From assembly GCF_027532185.1 (NCBI RefSeq), contig NZ_JAPZSV010000003.1, positions 620,001-684,000 on the forward strand: a stretch of 64,000 nucleotides of DNA. Reading direction: 5' to 3'. Source of the DNA: Hylemonella sp. GTDB lineage: Bacteria > Pseudomonadota > Gammaproteobacteria > Burkholderiales > Burkholderiaceae_C. The translations under genes and the position numbers were made by a program. Below, piece after piece: positions 46,487 through 55,676 of this stretch. Every line of letters begins with the position of its first letter. The first letter of the stretch is position 1. The notes below the pieces were generated by a model. It was not told the DNA's origin, searched no databases, and saw nothing but the letters and a program-made list of their open reading frames with translations.

Positions 46487-46674
46487 TCACTTTTACTTTG
46501 TGATTTATCAATACTAAGCATAGAGAGGATTTATTGCGGCGCACAAATTTCGGGCACTGCAAGGGTGAAAACTTGCTTATTGCACCGCAAAAGCGCGGCA
46601 GATGCATGACATCGCCAGGGCGACCTCGGCATCCTCCGCCGCGCCCCCCGCCAGCGCCGCCACAATACGGACCC

Positions 46675-47442
46675 ATGTTTGTTCTCGCCAAGCTGCTTGA
46701 CTTCGTGACCCAGCCCCTGGCCTGGGTCGTCCTGCTGCTCCTGCTGGGTCTGTGGCTGCCCAGGCGCTGGCCGCGCAGCAGCCGTGCCCTGCTCTGGAGC
46801 GCGCTGGCCGTGCTGCTGCTGCAGGGCTGGGAACCGCTGCCCGACGCCGTGCTGCGCCAGCTGGAGCAACAGCATCCCGCGCCCGCCCAGCCCGACCTCA
46901 GCCGCTACGCCGGTGTCATCGTGCTGGGTGGCGCCACCGAGGCGTCCTACGTCTGGGAGGGCCATGCGCAGCCCGCCCTCAACCACGCCGCGGAACGCCT
47001 GACCGCGGCCCTGCCGCTGATGCAGCAGGCCCCGCAGCTGCGCCTGCTCTACACCGGGGGCGTGGGCGGTCTGCGCGGTGAGGGACTGACCGAAGCCGAA
47101 CGCGCGCGGCGCTTCTACGCTGGCCTGGGCCTGCCGGCCGAGCGTCTGATCCTCGAAGACGCCGCGCGCACCACCTACGAAAACGCCGTGCTCAGTGCCG
47201 CCCTGCCCGGCGTGGACAAGTCCCGGCCCTGGCTGCTGCTGACCTCGGCCTGGCACATGCCACGCTCGATGGCCACCTTCGAGAAGGCCGGCTGGAACGT
47301 CACGCCCTGGCCGGCCGACTATCGTGCGGGCCTGTCCACCCCCTGGACCGAATACTCCCTGTCCCAGGGCGCGCTCAAGTGGCACACGGCGCTGCATGAG
47401 CTGCTCGGGCTCTGGGTCTACCGGTTCACGGGGCGCGCCTGA
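46675..47442 (+). CDS. YdcF/SanA-like DUF218 protein
   Basis: 255 residues with two N-terminal transmembrane helices (residues 5-28 and 34-52), then the DUF218 domain: GVIVLGGATEASYVWEG, LLYTGGVGGLRGEGLTEAERAR, LEDAARTTYENA and LLLTSAWHMPRSMATFEKAG. ElyC/SanA-like family; linked to envelope polysaccharide in E. coli, role here unknown. The ATG at 46675 starts the membrane segment. Upstream gene ahpC is divergent. Confidence 0.92.
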   Translation: MFVLAKLLDFVTQPLAWVVLLLLLGLWLPRRWPRSSRALLWSALAVLLLQGWEPLPDAVLRQLEQQHPAPAQPDLSRYAGVIVLGGATEASYVWEGHAQPALNHAAERLTAALPLMQQAPQLRLLYTGGVGGLRGEGLTEAERARRFYAGLGLPAERLILEDAARTTYENAVLSAALPGVDKSRPWLLLTSAWHMPRSMATFEKAGWNVTPWPADYRAGLSTPWTEYSLSQGALKWHTALHELLGLWVYRFTGRA

Positions 47443-47515
47443 TACAGGTGGCGACAAGTCCAGGCCTGTCCGCGCCGGGCCGCCCTCTATACTCCTTGCG
47501 ACGCCCTCTGCGCCC

Positions 47516-49120
47516 ATGTCCACCTCCCCCGACGTCCTCCGCAAACGCACTGACGCCCTGAGCGCCAGCTGGCGCACGTTTGCCGCGGCGCCGGGCAGCG
47601 ACCTGCTGGTGGAGTTTGCGGTGTCGATCTCCAGCTTCACAGAGTTCCTGCACGGTCAGGGTCTCTCGGGCCTGCACCAGATCTCGCGCAGCCTGGAGCA
47701 GCAGGTCCTGGCCCTGTTCGAGAACAGCGCCACCACGGAGATCGCACAGGGCACCCTGACCGAGCTCAACACGCGGCTGCAGGAGCTGGCGCAGCGGGTC
47801 GGTGACTACATCGAATCCCAGCACCAGCCCGTCGCCGAACGTCGCGCCCATCCCGAGCAGCCCGCCGCCCTGGAGGCCGGGCCGCGCCACCGGGTCTGGC
47901 TCTTCGGCAGCAGCGGTGCGAGCTGGCAGGCGCTCGTTCTGCAGCTGGGCTACTTCAACATCGACGCCGAGTTCCACCAGGTCCGCAACCTGCCCGCGCA
48001 GACCGAAGAGCCGGCCATCGTGCTGCTCAACGCGGCCAGCCTGACCACCCAGCAGACCAGCGAGCAGATCGCGCTGTTGCGCGCGCGCTTCGCCGCCGCC
48101 ACCCTGCTGGTCCATGAGCTCGCCAGCAACTTCGACAGCCAGCTGGCCGCGCTCTCTGCCGGCGCCGACTACTGCTTCCCCGCGGGCACGGCCCAGCCCC
48201 TGATCCTCGCGCGCCTCATCGAGCTGTGCAGCGGCAAGCTGGAAGAGCCCTACCGCGCCCTGGTGGTTGAAGACTCGATCACCGCCAGCAAATCCATCGA
48301 GCGCACCCTGGCCATGTGCGGTATCGAGACGCAGGTCATCGCCAAGCCGCACGACGTGCTGGCGCGGCTGGCGCAGTTCCAGCCCGACCTCATCCTCATG
48401 GACATGTTCATGCCGGGCTGCACGGGCGTGGAGGCCGCGCGCGTGATCCGCCAGCACCCCGAGTTCCTCTCCATCCCCATCGTCTACCTTTCGGGTGACG
48501 CCAACGTGCCCATGCAGGTCGAAGCGCTGCGCCTGGGCGGCGACCACTTTCTCACCAAGCCCTACAACCCGGTCATCCTCAATGCCGTGGTGCAAAGCAA
48601 GATCGAGCGCTACCGCACCCTGCGCCGCGCCATGCAGCGCGACAGCCTCACGGGTCTGTACAACCACAGCACGTCCAAGGAAAAACTGGCGGTGGCCCTG
48701 CAGCAGGCCCGCGCCGACGGCCGCCCGCTGGCTGTGGCCATGGTCGACATCGACCATTTCAAGAAGATCAACGACAGCTACGGCCATCCCATGGGTGACC
48801 AGGTGATCCGCAACCTGGGCTGGTTCCTGAGCCAGCGCCTGCGCCGCACCGACCTGATCGGCCGCTATGGCGGCGAAGAGTTTCTCGTGGTGCTGCCCGG
48901 GGCCGATGGGCCCCAGGCCGTGGAGGTGCTGGACCGCATCCGGCAGGACTTCGGCCGCATCCGGCATCCCTACCAGGAGACCTGGTGCACGGCCACGCTG
49001 TCGATCGGCGTGTCCCTGCTGCAGGAGGGCAGCAGTGCCGAGACCCTGATCAAGCAGGCCGACGAGGCGCTCTACACGGCCAAGCGCGCCGGGCGCGACC
49101 GCATCGTCACGGCCGACTGA
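47516..49120 (+). CDS. Response regulator with GGDEF domain (diguanylate cyclase)
   Basis: 534 residues. N-terminal helical Hpt-like region (residues 10-110), a degenerate receiver-like block (residues 125-235), a receiver domain with phosphoacceptor Asp296 (DLILMDMFMPG) and LTKPYNP, then GGDEF at 452-456 (GGEEF) with an I-site RRTD just before it. The active site is complete, so it should make c-di-GMP and be product-inhibited. Its stop overlaps the end of the CorC-type gene by 14 bases (converging). The kinase partner is not next to it. Confidence 0.93.
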   Translation: MSTSPDVLRKRTDALSASWRTFAAAPGSDLLVEFAVSISSFTEFLHGQGLSGLHQISRSLEQQVLALFENSATTEIAQGTLTELNTRLQELAQRVGDYIESQHQPVAERRAHPEQPAALEAGPRHRVWLFGSSGASWQALVLQLGYFNIDAEFHQVRNLPAQTEEPAIVLLNAASLTTQQTSEQIALLRARFAAATLLVHELASNFDSQLAALSAGADYCFPAGTAQPLILARLIELCSGKLEEPYRALVVEDSITASKSIERTLAMCGIETQVIAKPHDVLARLAQFQPDLILMDMFMPGCTGVEAARVIRQHPEFLSIPIVYLSGDANVPMQVEALRLGGDHFLTKPYNPVILNAVVQSKIERYRTLRRAMQRDSLTGLYNHSTSKEKLAVALQQARADGRPLAVAMVDIDHFKKINDSYGHPMGDQVIRNLGWFLSQRLRRTDLIGRYGGEEFLVVLPGADGPQAVEVLDRIRQDFGRIRHPYQETWCTATLSIGVSLLQEGSSAETLIKQADEALYTAKRAGRDRIVTAD

Positions 49121-50426
49121 TCCGGGCGTCCGTGCCCAGCGGCACGGCCAGCACCTTGTCGATGCGCCGGCCATCCAGATCCACCACCTCGAACTCCCAG
49201 CCCGCGCAGACGATCTTCTCACCCGTGCGTGGCAGGTGGCCACTGACCGCCAGCAGCAGGCCGGCCACGGTGTTGTAGCGGCCCTTCTCTTCGCCGGGCA
49301 GCTCGCGGATGTCGAGCCGGCTCTTGAGTTCGTCCACGGGGATGGTGCCGTCGAGCAGCCAGGAACCGTCGTCACGCTCCGTGGCCCAGGCGTCGATCTG
49401 GGCCACGGGCTGCAGCTCGCCGGTGATCGCTTCCAGCAGATCTCCCGGGGTCAGCAGGCCCTGCACCACGCCATATTCGTCGACCACGAAGACCATGCGC
49501 CCGGAGCGCTCACGGAACTGCTCCAGCAGCTCCATGCCCGAGAGCGTCTCGGGCACGAAGACCGCCGGCAGCACGTGGGCTTCGATGCTGCCCTCGGCGT
49601 CCGTGCCCAGGCCCAGCAGCTGGCCCACGCTGATCAGGCCCAGCACCTCGTCGAGCGAGCCGCGGCAGACCGGATACCAGGAGTGCGCGCCGGTCTGTCC
49701 GGCCCGGCCCACATGCTGCAGGCACTGCGCCACGGTCTGCGAGGCGTCGAGCCAGTCGATGTCGGCCCGCGGCACCATCAGCGAGGTCAGCGGCCGGTCA
49801 TCCAGACGAAAGACGTTGCGCACCATCTGGTGCTCCTGCTGCTCGATCACGCCCGCGTCCACGCCCTCTTCAAGGCTGTGGCGGATCTCCTCCTCGGTCA
49901 TGGGGCGCTCCACATCGGTCGGGATGCGCAGCAGCGTGAGCACACCCTGGGTGGTGGCCGAGAGCAGCTTGACGAAAGGCTTGGCAGCGACGGCCAGCCA
50001 GGCCATGGGCCGCGACATCCAGCGCGCCACCGGCTCGGGATAGAGCTGACCGATGCGCTTGGGCACGAGCTCACCGAAGATGATGGTGATGAAGGTGATG
50101 ATGGTCACCACCAGGGCCGTGGCCGTGATGGCGGCGGCGCCCTCGCTCAGGCCCAGGTGCATGCCCAGCAACCAGGCGGCCAGGTCGTCGCTGAAAGCGG
50201 CCTCGCCCACGATGCCGTTGAGCACGCCGATGGAGGTGATGCCGACCTGGATGGTCGAAAGGAACTGGTTGGGCTTGTCCATCAGCTCCAGTGCCTTCTG
50301 CGCGCCACCGTCGCCGCCTTCGGCCATGGCCAGCAGACGCGACTTGCGGCTGGCGGCCAGGGCCAGCTCGGACATGGCGAACAGGCCGTTGAGAACGATG
50401 AGCAGCGCGATCAGCAGGAAATCCAT
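49107..50426 (-). CDS. CNNM/CorC-type transporter (hemolysin family)
   Basis: 439 residues. N-terminal DUF21 domain with about four transmembrane segments (residues 1-180: LIALLIVLNGLFAMSELALAASR), two CBS domains (about 210-335: LTSLMVPRADIDWLDA and LGLISVGQLLGL), and C-terminal CorC_HlyC domain (GMELLEQF... to the end). Possibly a magnesium or cobalt transporter; the hemolysin name is historical. ATG 50426 gives MDFLLIALLIV. Converges with the diguanylate cyclase gene. Confidence 0.92.
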   Translation of the reverse strand: MDFLLIALLIVLNGLFAMSELALAASRKSRLLAMAEGGDGGAQKALELMDKPNQFLSTIQVGITSIGVLNGIVGEAAFSDDLAAWLLGMHLGLSEGAAAITATALVVTIITFITIIFGELVPKRIGQLYPEPVARWMSRPMAWLAVAAKPFVKLLSATTQGVLTLLRIPTDVERPMTEEEIRHSLEEGVDAGVIEQQEHQMVRNVFRLDDRPLTSLMVPRADIDWLDASQTVAQCLQHVGRAGQTGAHSWYPVCRGSLDEVLGLISVGQLLGLGTDAEGSIEAHVLPAVFVPETLSGMELLEQFRERSGRMVFVVDEYGVVQGLLTPGDLLEAITGELQPVAQIDAWATERDDGSWLLDGTIPVDELKSRLDIRELPGEEKGRYNTVAGLLLAVSGHLPRTGEKIVCAGWEFEVVDLDGRRIDKVLAVPLGTDARISRP

Positions 50427-50493
50427 GGGGCCGGGAAAGTGAACAACACCTCGGGACTGTACCCCGAGCGCCTGCCCAGGGTCTGCGTGCCCC

Positions 50494-53091
50494 TCAGCTT
50501 TGGCCCGGCACCGTGTCCGACCAGCCCTTGTTGGCGCTCTCGGGGTCGGCCGGCACCGTGGCGTCCCAGACCGCCTTGGGCAGCGTCGACGCGCAATCGC
50601 GCAGGGCCTGGGCCAGCTCGGCGCCACTCGCGTAGCGCTGCTCGGGCGTCTTGGCCAGCACCCGCGCGAGGATGGCCACCAGGCAGGGCGGGAGATCGGG
50701 GCGCACGCTGAGGATGTCCACCGGTTCCTCGTTGGTGATGCGGTACATGAGCTGGGCCATGGAATCGCCGTCAAAGGGCAGCCGCCCACTGGCCAGCTGA
50801 TAAAGCATGACGCCCAGCGAGAACAGGTCGGAGCGGCCGTCCACCTTGCGCCCGGCCAGCTGCTCGGGCGACATGTAGGAGGGCGTGCCCAGCACCATGC
50901 CCGTCTTGGTCTTGTTGGCATCGGTCAGGCGTGCGATGCCGAAGTCGGCCACCTTGACGGTGTCGCTGCCCGGGTCGTACATGATGTTGCCCGGCTTGAT
51001 GTCGCGGTGCACCACGTTCTGGCGGTGCGCATAGTCCAGCGCATCGGCCACGCGTGCCACGATGCCCATGACCACCGGCAGGGGCAACAGGGCCCCGGGT
51101 TTCACATAGGGCACGAGGTCGCGGCCCTTGAGGAATTCCATGGCGATGTAGGCCAGGTCATGCTCCTCGCCGGCGTCGTACATGGTCACGATATGGGGGT
51201 GGTTCAGACGCCCGGCCGACTCGGCCTCGGCAAAGAAGCGTTGCTTGACCTCGGCCAGGATGTCGAGGTCGAACTCCTGCGCCAGCGCCAGCGTCTTGAT
51301 CGCCACCTGGCGGCCGATCTTGGGGTCGCGCCCGAGGTAGACCGTGCCCATGGCACCCTTGCCCAGCTCCTTCTCCACCTCGTAGCGACCCAGCATGGGC
51401 TTGGCCACGCCCGGGCGGTCCAGCACCAGGGTGCTGTCGTTGCCGCGCGAACCGCCCCCGAGAATGACCGTCTCGGCCATGGCCTTGTTCTGCGCCAGGC
51501 GTTCCTCCAGATCGCGGAACTTTCGGTTGTAGTCGGCGATGTAGCGGAACACCGACTCGGCCTTGTTGAACTGGCGCTTGCGCTCGAAATCCAGGCCGAG
51601 GTTGTACATGAGCTCCATGAGCGCATCGTCCATGGGCACCTTGCGGAACTTCTCGAAGGCCATGTCCAGGGCGCCCTGGCCCTGGAAGGCCAGGCCCAGC
51701 ATGCGGTTGCTCTCGGCCGACTCGGCCTGCGACTTCTCCTTGTGCTCCTCGGTCACGAGGAAACGCTTGGTGGTCAGCAGCAGATGGCCCACCAGAAGCA
51801 AGGTCACGGGCAGCATGAGCGGCAGCCACAAGGCCTGCGAGCTCATGAGCATGAAGTGCGCACCGACCAGCAGTACGAACAGCCCGCCGGTGACCAGCGC
51901 GCCATGCGCCGCGCGCAGCCGCGGCAGCAGCAGGACGAGGTACAGCGCCACGGCAGCGAAGATGCCCAGCTGCGCCAGCGTGGCCCAGGACGGCGAGACG
52001 AAATAGTGACCCTGCAGCAGGCTGGAGACCGTGTGCGCCAGCGTCACCACCGAAGGCATGCTCGAGGACACGGGCGTGACCTGCAGCGTACCGACGCCTG
52101 CGGCCGAGGCACCGACCAGCACGATCTTGTCCTTGTACTTGGCCGCCGGGATCTTGCCGCTGAGCACGTCGTAGAAGGAATCGACCGGGAAGGCGGGCTT
52201 GCCCTGACTGTCCGGGTAGAAGTAGGTCTGCATGCGCAGGCTGGCGTCGGTGGTGATGCCCAGCTTGCCCAGCTGTACGCCGCCGGCCTGCACGCGGATG
52301 TCGCCCACGCCCAGGTTGAGGCTACGCGCGGCCAGCATCAGCGAGAGCGAGGGATAGAGCTCGCCGTGGTAGTCCATGGCCAGTGGCTCGCTGCGCACCG
52401 CGCCGTCGACGTCGCGCGAGAAGTTCAGGTGGCCCAGGGCGAGGGCCTGGCTGCCCAGCGCCGGGATGGGCATGAGCACGCCTTGCGAAGGGTCCGGCTG
52501 CAGGCCCTCGCCGGCCGCCACCGTGCCCAGGCGGTTGCGCTGCACGAAGTCGGGCAGCGGCTGGTCCGGCTTGCCCTGGGGCTCGCCGGGCTCGAAGTAC
52601 AGCGAGAGCAGCACGTTGCGCGCGCGGCCCAGGCTCTCAGCCAGCTTGCGATCGTTGTCGAGGTTCTGCGTGGCCTCGTCGAGCAGGGCGTCGAGGCGAT
52701 CGAGCTCGGTTCCCTTGACGCTGCGGCGCACCCCTGAGTCGTCGAGCCAGGCGCGGACCTGGCGGATGTAGTTCAGCCCCGCATCCACCTGCGGTTCGGA
52801 GAACAGCACCGTGTGGCCGATGACCTTGGGCTGACCGGCCGCCAGCGTATCGATCATGCGCGCATGGATCTCGCGCGGCCAGGGCCAGCGACCCAGGTTG
52901 GCGATGCTCGTGTCATCGATGGCGATGATGGCGATCTTGTCGCTGGGCGCATGGGCCTTGGCGCGCACCCCCAGGTCATAGGCCTTGCGTTCCAGGCTTT
53001 GCATCAGGTCGCTGCCCGCGGCCAGAAAGAGCACCACGGCCACCGTGAGGCCCACCAGCCAGTCCTTCTGCCACCACGCGATTCGTTTCAT
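50494..53091 (-). CDS. CHASE2-domain serine/threonine protein kinase
   Basis: 865 residues. N-terminal transmembrane helix (about 8-26), an extracytoplasmic CHASE2 sensor domain (about 30-350), three further helices (about 365-450), a coil region (about 470-550) and a C-terminal eukaryotic-type kinase (about 566-830) with GKGAMG glycine loop, VAIK lysine, HRDIKPGN catalytic loop and DFGIARL. All catalytic residues are present, so it should be active. ATG 53091 is used; 53097 is also possible. No phosphatase is next to it. Confidence 0.93.
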   Translation of the reverse strand: MKRIAWWQKDWLVGLTVAVVLFLAAGSDLMQSLERKAYDLGVRAKAHAPSDKIAIIAIDDTSIANLGRWPWPREIHARMIDTLAAGQPKVIGHTVLFSEPQVDAGLNYIRQVRAWLDDSGVRRSVKGTELDRLDALLDEATQNLDNDRKLAESLGRARNVLLSLYFEPGEPQGKPDQPLPDFVQRNRLGTVAAGEGLQPDPSQGVLMPIPALGSQALALGHLNFSRDVDGAVRSEPLAMDYHGELYPSLSLMLAARSLNLGVGDIRVQAGGVQLGKLGITTDASLRMQTYFYPDSQGKPAFPVDSFYDVLSGKIPAAKYKDKIVLVGASAAGVGTLQVTPVSSSMPSVVTLAHTVSSLLQGHYFVSPSWATLAQLGIFAAVALYLVLLLPRLRAAHGALVTGGLFVLLVGAHFMLMSSQALWLPLMLPVTLLLVGHLLLTTKRFLVTEEHKEKSQAESAESNRMLGLAFQGQGALDMAFEKFRKVPMDDALMELMYNLGLDFERKRQFNKAESVFRYIADYNRKFRDLEERLAQNKAMAETVILGGGSRGNDSTLVLDRPGVAKPMLGRYEVEKELGKGAMGTVYLGRDPKIGRQVAIKTLALAQEFDLDILAEVKQRFFAEAESAGRLNHPHIVTMYDAGEEHDLAYIAMEFLKGRDLVPYVKPGALLPLPVVMGIVARVADALDYAHRQNVVHRDIKPGNIMYDPGSDTVKVADFGIARLTDANKTKTGMVLGTPSYMSPEQLAGRKVDGRSDLFSLGVMLYQLASGRLPFDGDSMAQLMYRITNEEPVDILSVRPDLPPCLVAILARVLAKTPEQRYASGAELAQALRDCASTLPKAVWDATVPADPESANKGWSDTVPGQS

Positions 53092-53197
53092 TGTCATCCC
53101 CGGGTCTGCGCCGCCGGCCAGTCTAATGCACAGCTCGGCCAACGCCCAGCACGGGCACACGGAATGCGAGAATCGCTGTCACTCCCCTGAGACAACC

Positions 53198-54043
53198 ATG
53201 GCCCACTACCTGATCGGCGACGTACAGGGCTGCAACGACGCGCTGCAGCGCCTGCTCGACACCCTGGCTTTTTCCCCTAGCCGCGACACGCTGTGGCTGC
53301 TGGGTGATCTGGTCAACCGCGGCCCGGACTCGGCCGGCGTGCTGCGCCGCCTCATGGGCTATGGCGACGCGGCGCGCTGCCTGCTGGGCAACCACGACCT
53401 GCACCTGCTGGCGGTAGCGCACGGTGTGCGCCCGCCCCACCGCAGTGACACCGTGGCCGACATCCTGCAGGCGCCGGACCGTGCGGCCCTGCTGGACTGG
53501 CTGCGCCGACAGTCCCTGGCCTTACGCCACACGCACGCCGGCGAAGAGATTCTGATGGTGCACGCAGGGGTGCTACCCGCCTGGGATGCTTCGAAAACGA
53601 TATCGCTGGCTGCTGAACTGGAGGCCGTTCTGCGCGGGCCAGACCTGCCCGGTTTTCTGCAGCGCATGTACGGCAACGAACCGGCATGCTGGGACGACGA
53701 TCTGCAGGGCGATGCGCGCCTGCGCGTCATCGTCAACGCGCTCACGCGCTTGCGTTTCTGTACGGACGACGGAACCATGGAGTTCGCCACCAAGGAGGGG
53801 GTCGCCGCTGCACCGCCGGGCTACCGACCCTGGTTCGAGGTGCCGGACCGGCGCACGGCCGGCGTCACCGTGGCCTTCGGCCACTGGTCCACGCTGGGCC
53901 CGCTGGCGCGCACCGATGTGCTGGCCCTGGACACGGGCTGCGTCTGGGGCGGCTGCCTCACGGCGCTGCGCCTGCTCAGCCCAGGCGCGCATGAACGCAT
54001 AGCCGTGAAGTGCGAGGCCGCGCAGACCCCGGGCACGCCCTGA
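53198..54043 (+). CDS. apaH: Bis(5'-nucleosyl)-tetraphosphatase, symmetrical
   Basis: 281 residues. Metallophosphatase motifs IGDVQGCNDAL, LLGDLVNRGPDS, LLGNHDLH and VFGHWSTLGP (written VAFGHWSTL). Splits Ap4A to two ADP and lowers alarmone levels. Start MAHYLIGDVQG at 53198. A strong terminator follows. Confidence 0.96.
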   Translation: MAHYLIGDVQGCNDALQRLLDTLAFSPSRDTLWLLGDLVNRGPDSAGVLRRLMGYGDAARCLLGNHDLHLLAVAHGVRPPHRSDTVADILQAPDRAALLDWLRRQSLALRHTHAGEEILMVHAGVLPAWDASKTISLAAELEAVLRGPDLPGFLQRMYGNEPACWDDDLQGDARLRVIVNALTRLRFCTDDGTMEFATKEGVAAAPPGYRPWFEVPDRRTAGVTVAFGHWSTLGPLARTDVLALDTGCVWGGCLTALRLLSPGAHERIAVKCEAAQTPGTP

Positions 54044-54049
54044 AACAGC

Positions 54050-54069
54050 AAGGGCCCCGAGGGGCCCTT
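54050..54069. terminator. Bidirectional terminator between apaH and the helicase gene
   Basis: 9-bp stem AAGGGCCCC/GGGGCCCTT, loop GA, flanked by short T/A stretches. It serves the two converging genes. Confidence 0.8.
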
Positions 54070-54073
54070 GGAC

Positions 54074-55528
54074 TTATTCCGACTTGAACAGCGCCGCGAC
54101 CTTGCGCTTGGGCTTGATATTGGCCGAGATGACGCGGCCCGCCGGCTTGGCCACCGCCTCCCAGGGGGCGGGCTCAGCCACCTCGGTCGGCGCCTCGTAG
54201 GGCTGGTTGAAGAAAGGGTCGGCCGCCTTGACCGGCGCGGGGCGTGGCGTGTCACGCGGCGCCGTGCGACGCTCGCGGCGCTCCCCGCCACGCTCCTCGT
54301 TCTGCTCGTACAGGCGCCGGCCCTCGTTGAAGCGGCCCTGGCGGCGGATGTCCGGCTTGTCCTCGTCGTACTCGACGGCCTCGATCTCGATCTTGGTCTT
54401 GATCAGCTTCTCGATATCGGCCACCAGGCGCGTGTCCTTGGGGGCCACAAAGCTCACGGCCAGACCCGAGGCGCCGGCACGGCCGGTGCGGCCGATGCGG
54501 TGCACATAGTCTTCGGCGTTGAAGGGGATGTCGAAATTGAACACCGCCGGCACGTCCTTGATGTCCAGGCCGCGCGCGGCCACATCGGTGCAGACCAGCA
54601 GGTCGACTTCGCCCTTCTTGAAGGCATCCAGGGCCTTGAGGCGCTCGTCCTGGCTCTTGTCGCCGTGCAGGGCCGTGGTCTTGAGGCCTTCACGCTCCAG
54701 CGAACGGGCCAGCCGGGCACAGCCCAGTTTGCTGTTGACGAACACAAAAGCCTGCTTCATGCCGCGCTGGCGCAGGATCTGGTGCAAGGCGTGGCGCTTG
54801 TCGTCGTCGCCCACGCTGTAGAAATGCTGCTCCACGGTAGACGCCGTGGCGTTGGAGCGCGCGACCTCGATGGTCACCGGGTCCTGCAGGTAGCTGCTGG
54901 CTAGGCGCTTGATCTCGGGCGAGAAGGTGGCGCTGAACAAGAGGGTCGTACGCTGCTTGGGCAGATAGGACAAGATGCGCTGCAGGTCCGGCAGGAAGCC
55001 GATGTCCAGCATGCGGTCGGCTTCGTCGAGCACCACGTACTCGACCTGGTTGAGCACGGCGTTCTTGGCCTCGATATGGTCCAGCAGGCGGCCCGGCGTG
55101 GCCACCAGCACCTCAACGCCCTTCTTGAGCTCGGCGGTCTGCGGCTTCATGTCCATGCCGCCGAACACCACCGCGCTACGCAGGTTGGTGTATTTGGCGT
55201 ACATCTTGACCTGCTGCGCCACCTGGTCGGCCAGTTCGCGCGTGGGCAGCAGCACCAGGGCGCGCACCGGGTGGCGGGCCGGGGAGGTGGAGGCGTTTTC
55301 GTGTTTCAGCAGGCGCTGCAGCAGGGGCAGGGAGAAGGCGGCGGTCTTGCCGGTGCCGGTCTGGGCCGCGCCCATCACATCCTTGCCCGTCAACACCACG
55401 GGGATGGCCTGGGCCTGGATGGGGGTCATGAACTCGTAGCCCATGTCGGCCACGGCGCGCCGCAGGGGCTCGGCCAGGGTCAGATCGGCATAACGCTGGG
55501 GCAGGGCTTCGGGGGAATCAGAACTCAT
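54074..55528 (-). CDS. rhlE: DEAD-box RNA helicase (RhlE type)
   Basis: 484 residues. Motifs: AQTGTGKTAA (I), PTRELADQV (Ia), ATPGRLLDHI, DEADRMLDIGF (II), SATFSPEIK (III), and HRIGRTGRAG (VI). The C-terminus (residues 390-484) is a basic, low-complexity tail. ATG 55528 begins MSSDSPEA; the open frame extends upstream without family sequence. The conserved RhlE-like core is more than 360 residues. RNA remodelling; ribosome biogenesis or cold response possible. Confidence 0.93.
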   Translation of the reverse strand: MSSDSPEALPQRYADLTLAEPLRRAVADMGYEFMTPIQAQAIPVVLTGKDVMGAAQTGTGKTAAFSLPLLQRLLKHENASTSPARHPVRALVLLPTRELADQVAQQVKMYAKYTNLRSAVVFGGMDMKPQTAELKKGVEVLVATPGRLLDHIEAKNAVLNQVEYVVLDEADRMLDIGFLPDLQRILSYLPKQRTTLLFSATFSPEIKRLASSYLQDPVTIEVARSNATASTVEQHFYSVGDDDKRHALHQILRQRGMKQAFVFVNSKLGCARLARSLEREGLKTTALHGDKSQDERLKALDAFKKGEVDLLVCTDVAARGLDIKDVPAVFNFDIPFNAEDYVHRIGRTGRAGASGLAVSFVAPKDTRLVADIEKLIKTKIEIEAVEYDEDKPDIRRQGRFNEGRRLYEQNEERGGERRERRTAPRDTPRPAPVKAADPFFNQPYEAPTEVAEPAPWEAVAKPAGRVISANIKPKRKVAALFKSE

Positions 55529-55676
55529 CAGGTCTTCGGTAGTGGGCCGTCGACGCGACGGCTGCGCAATGGCCCGGGCACCAGACCCGGACGGCGGATT
55601 GCTCAAATTTTGGGCAGACCCGTATTATCCCTGATATCCCGGCCCCAGGGCCGACGGCCCGCTACAGTGCCGGGCT

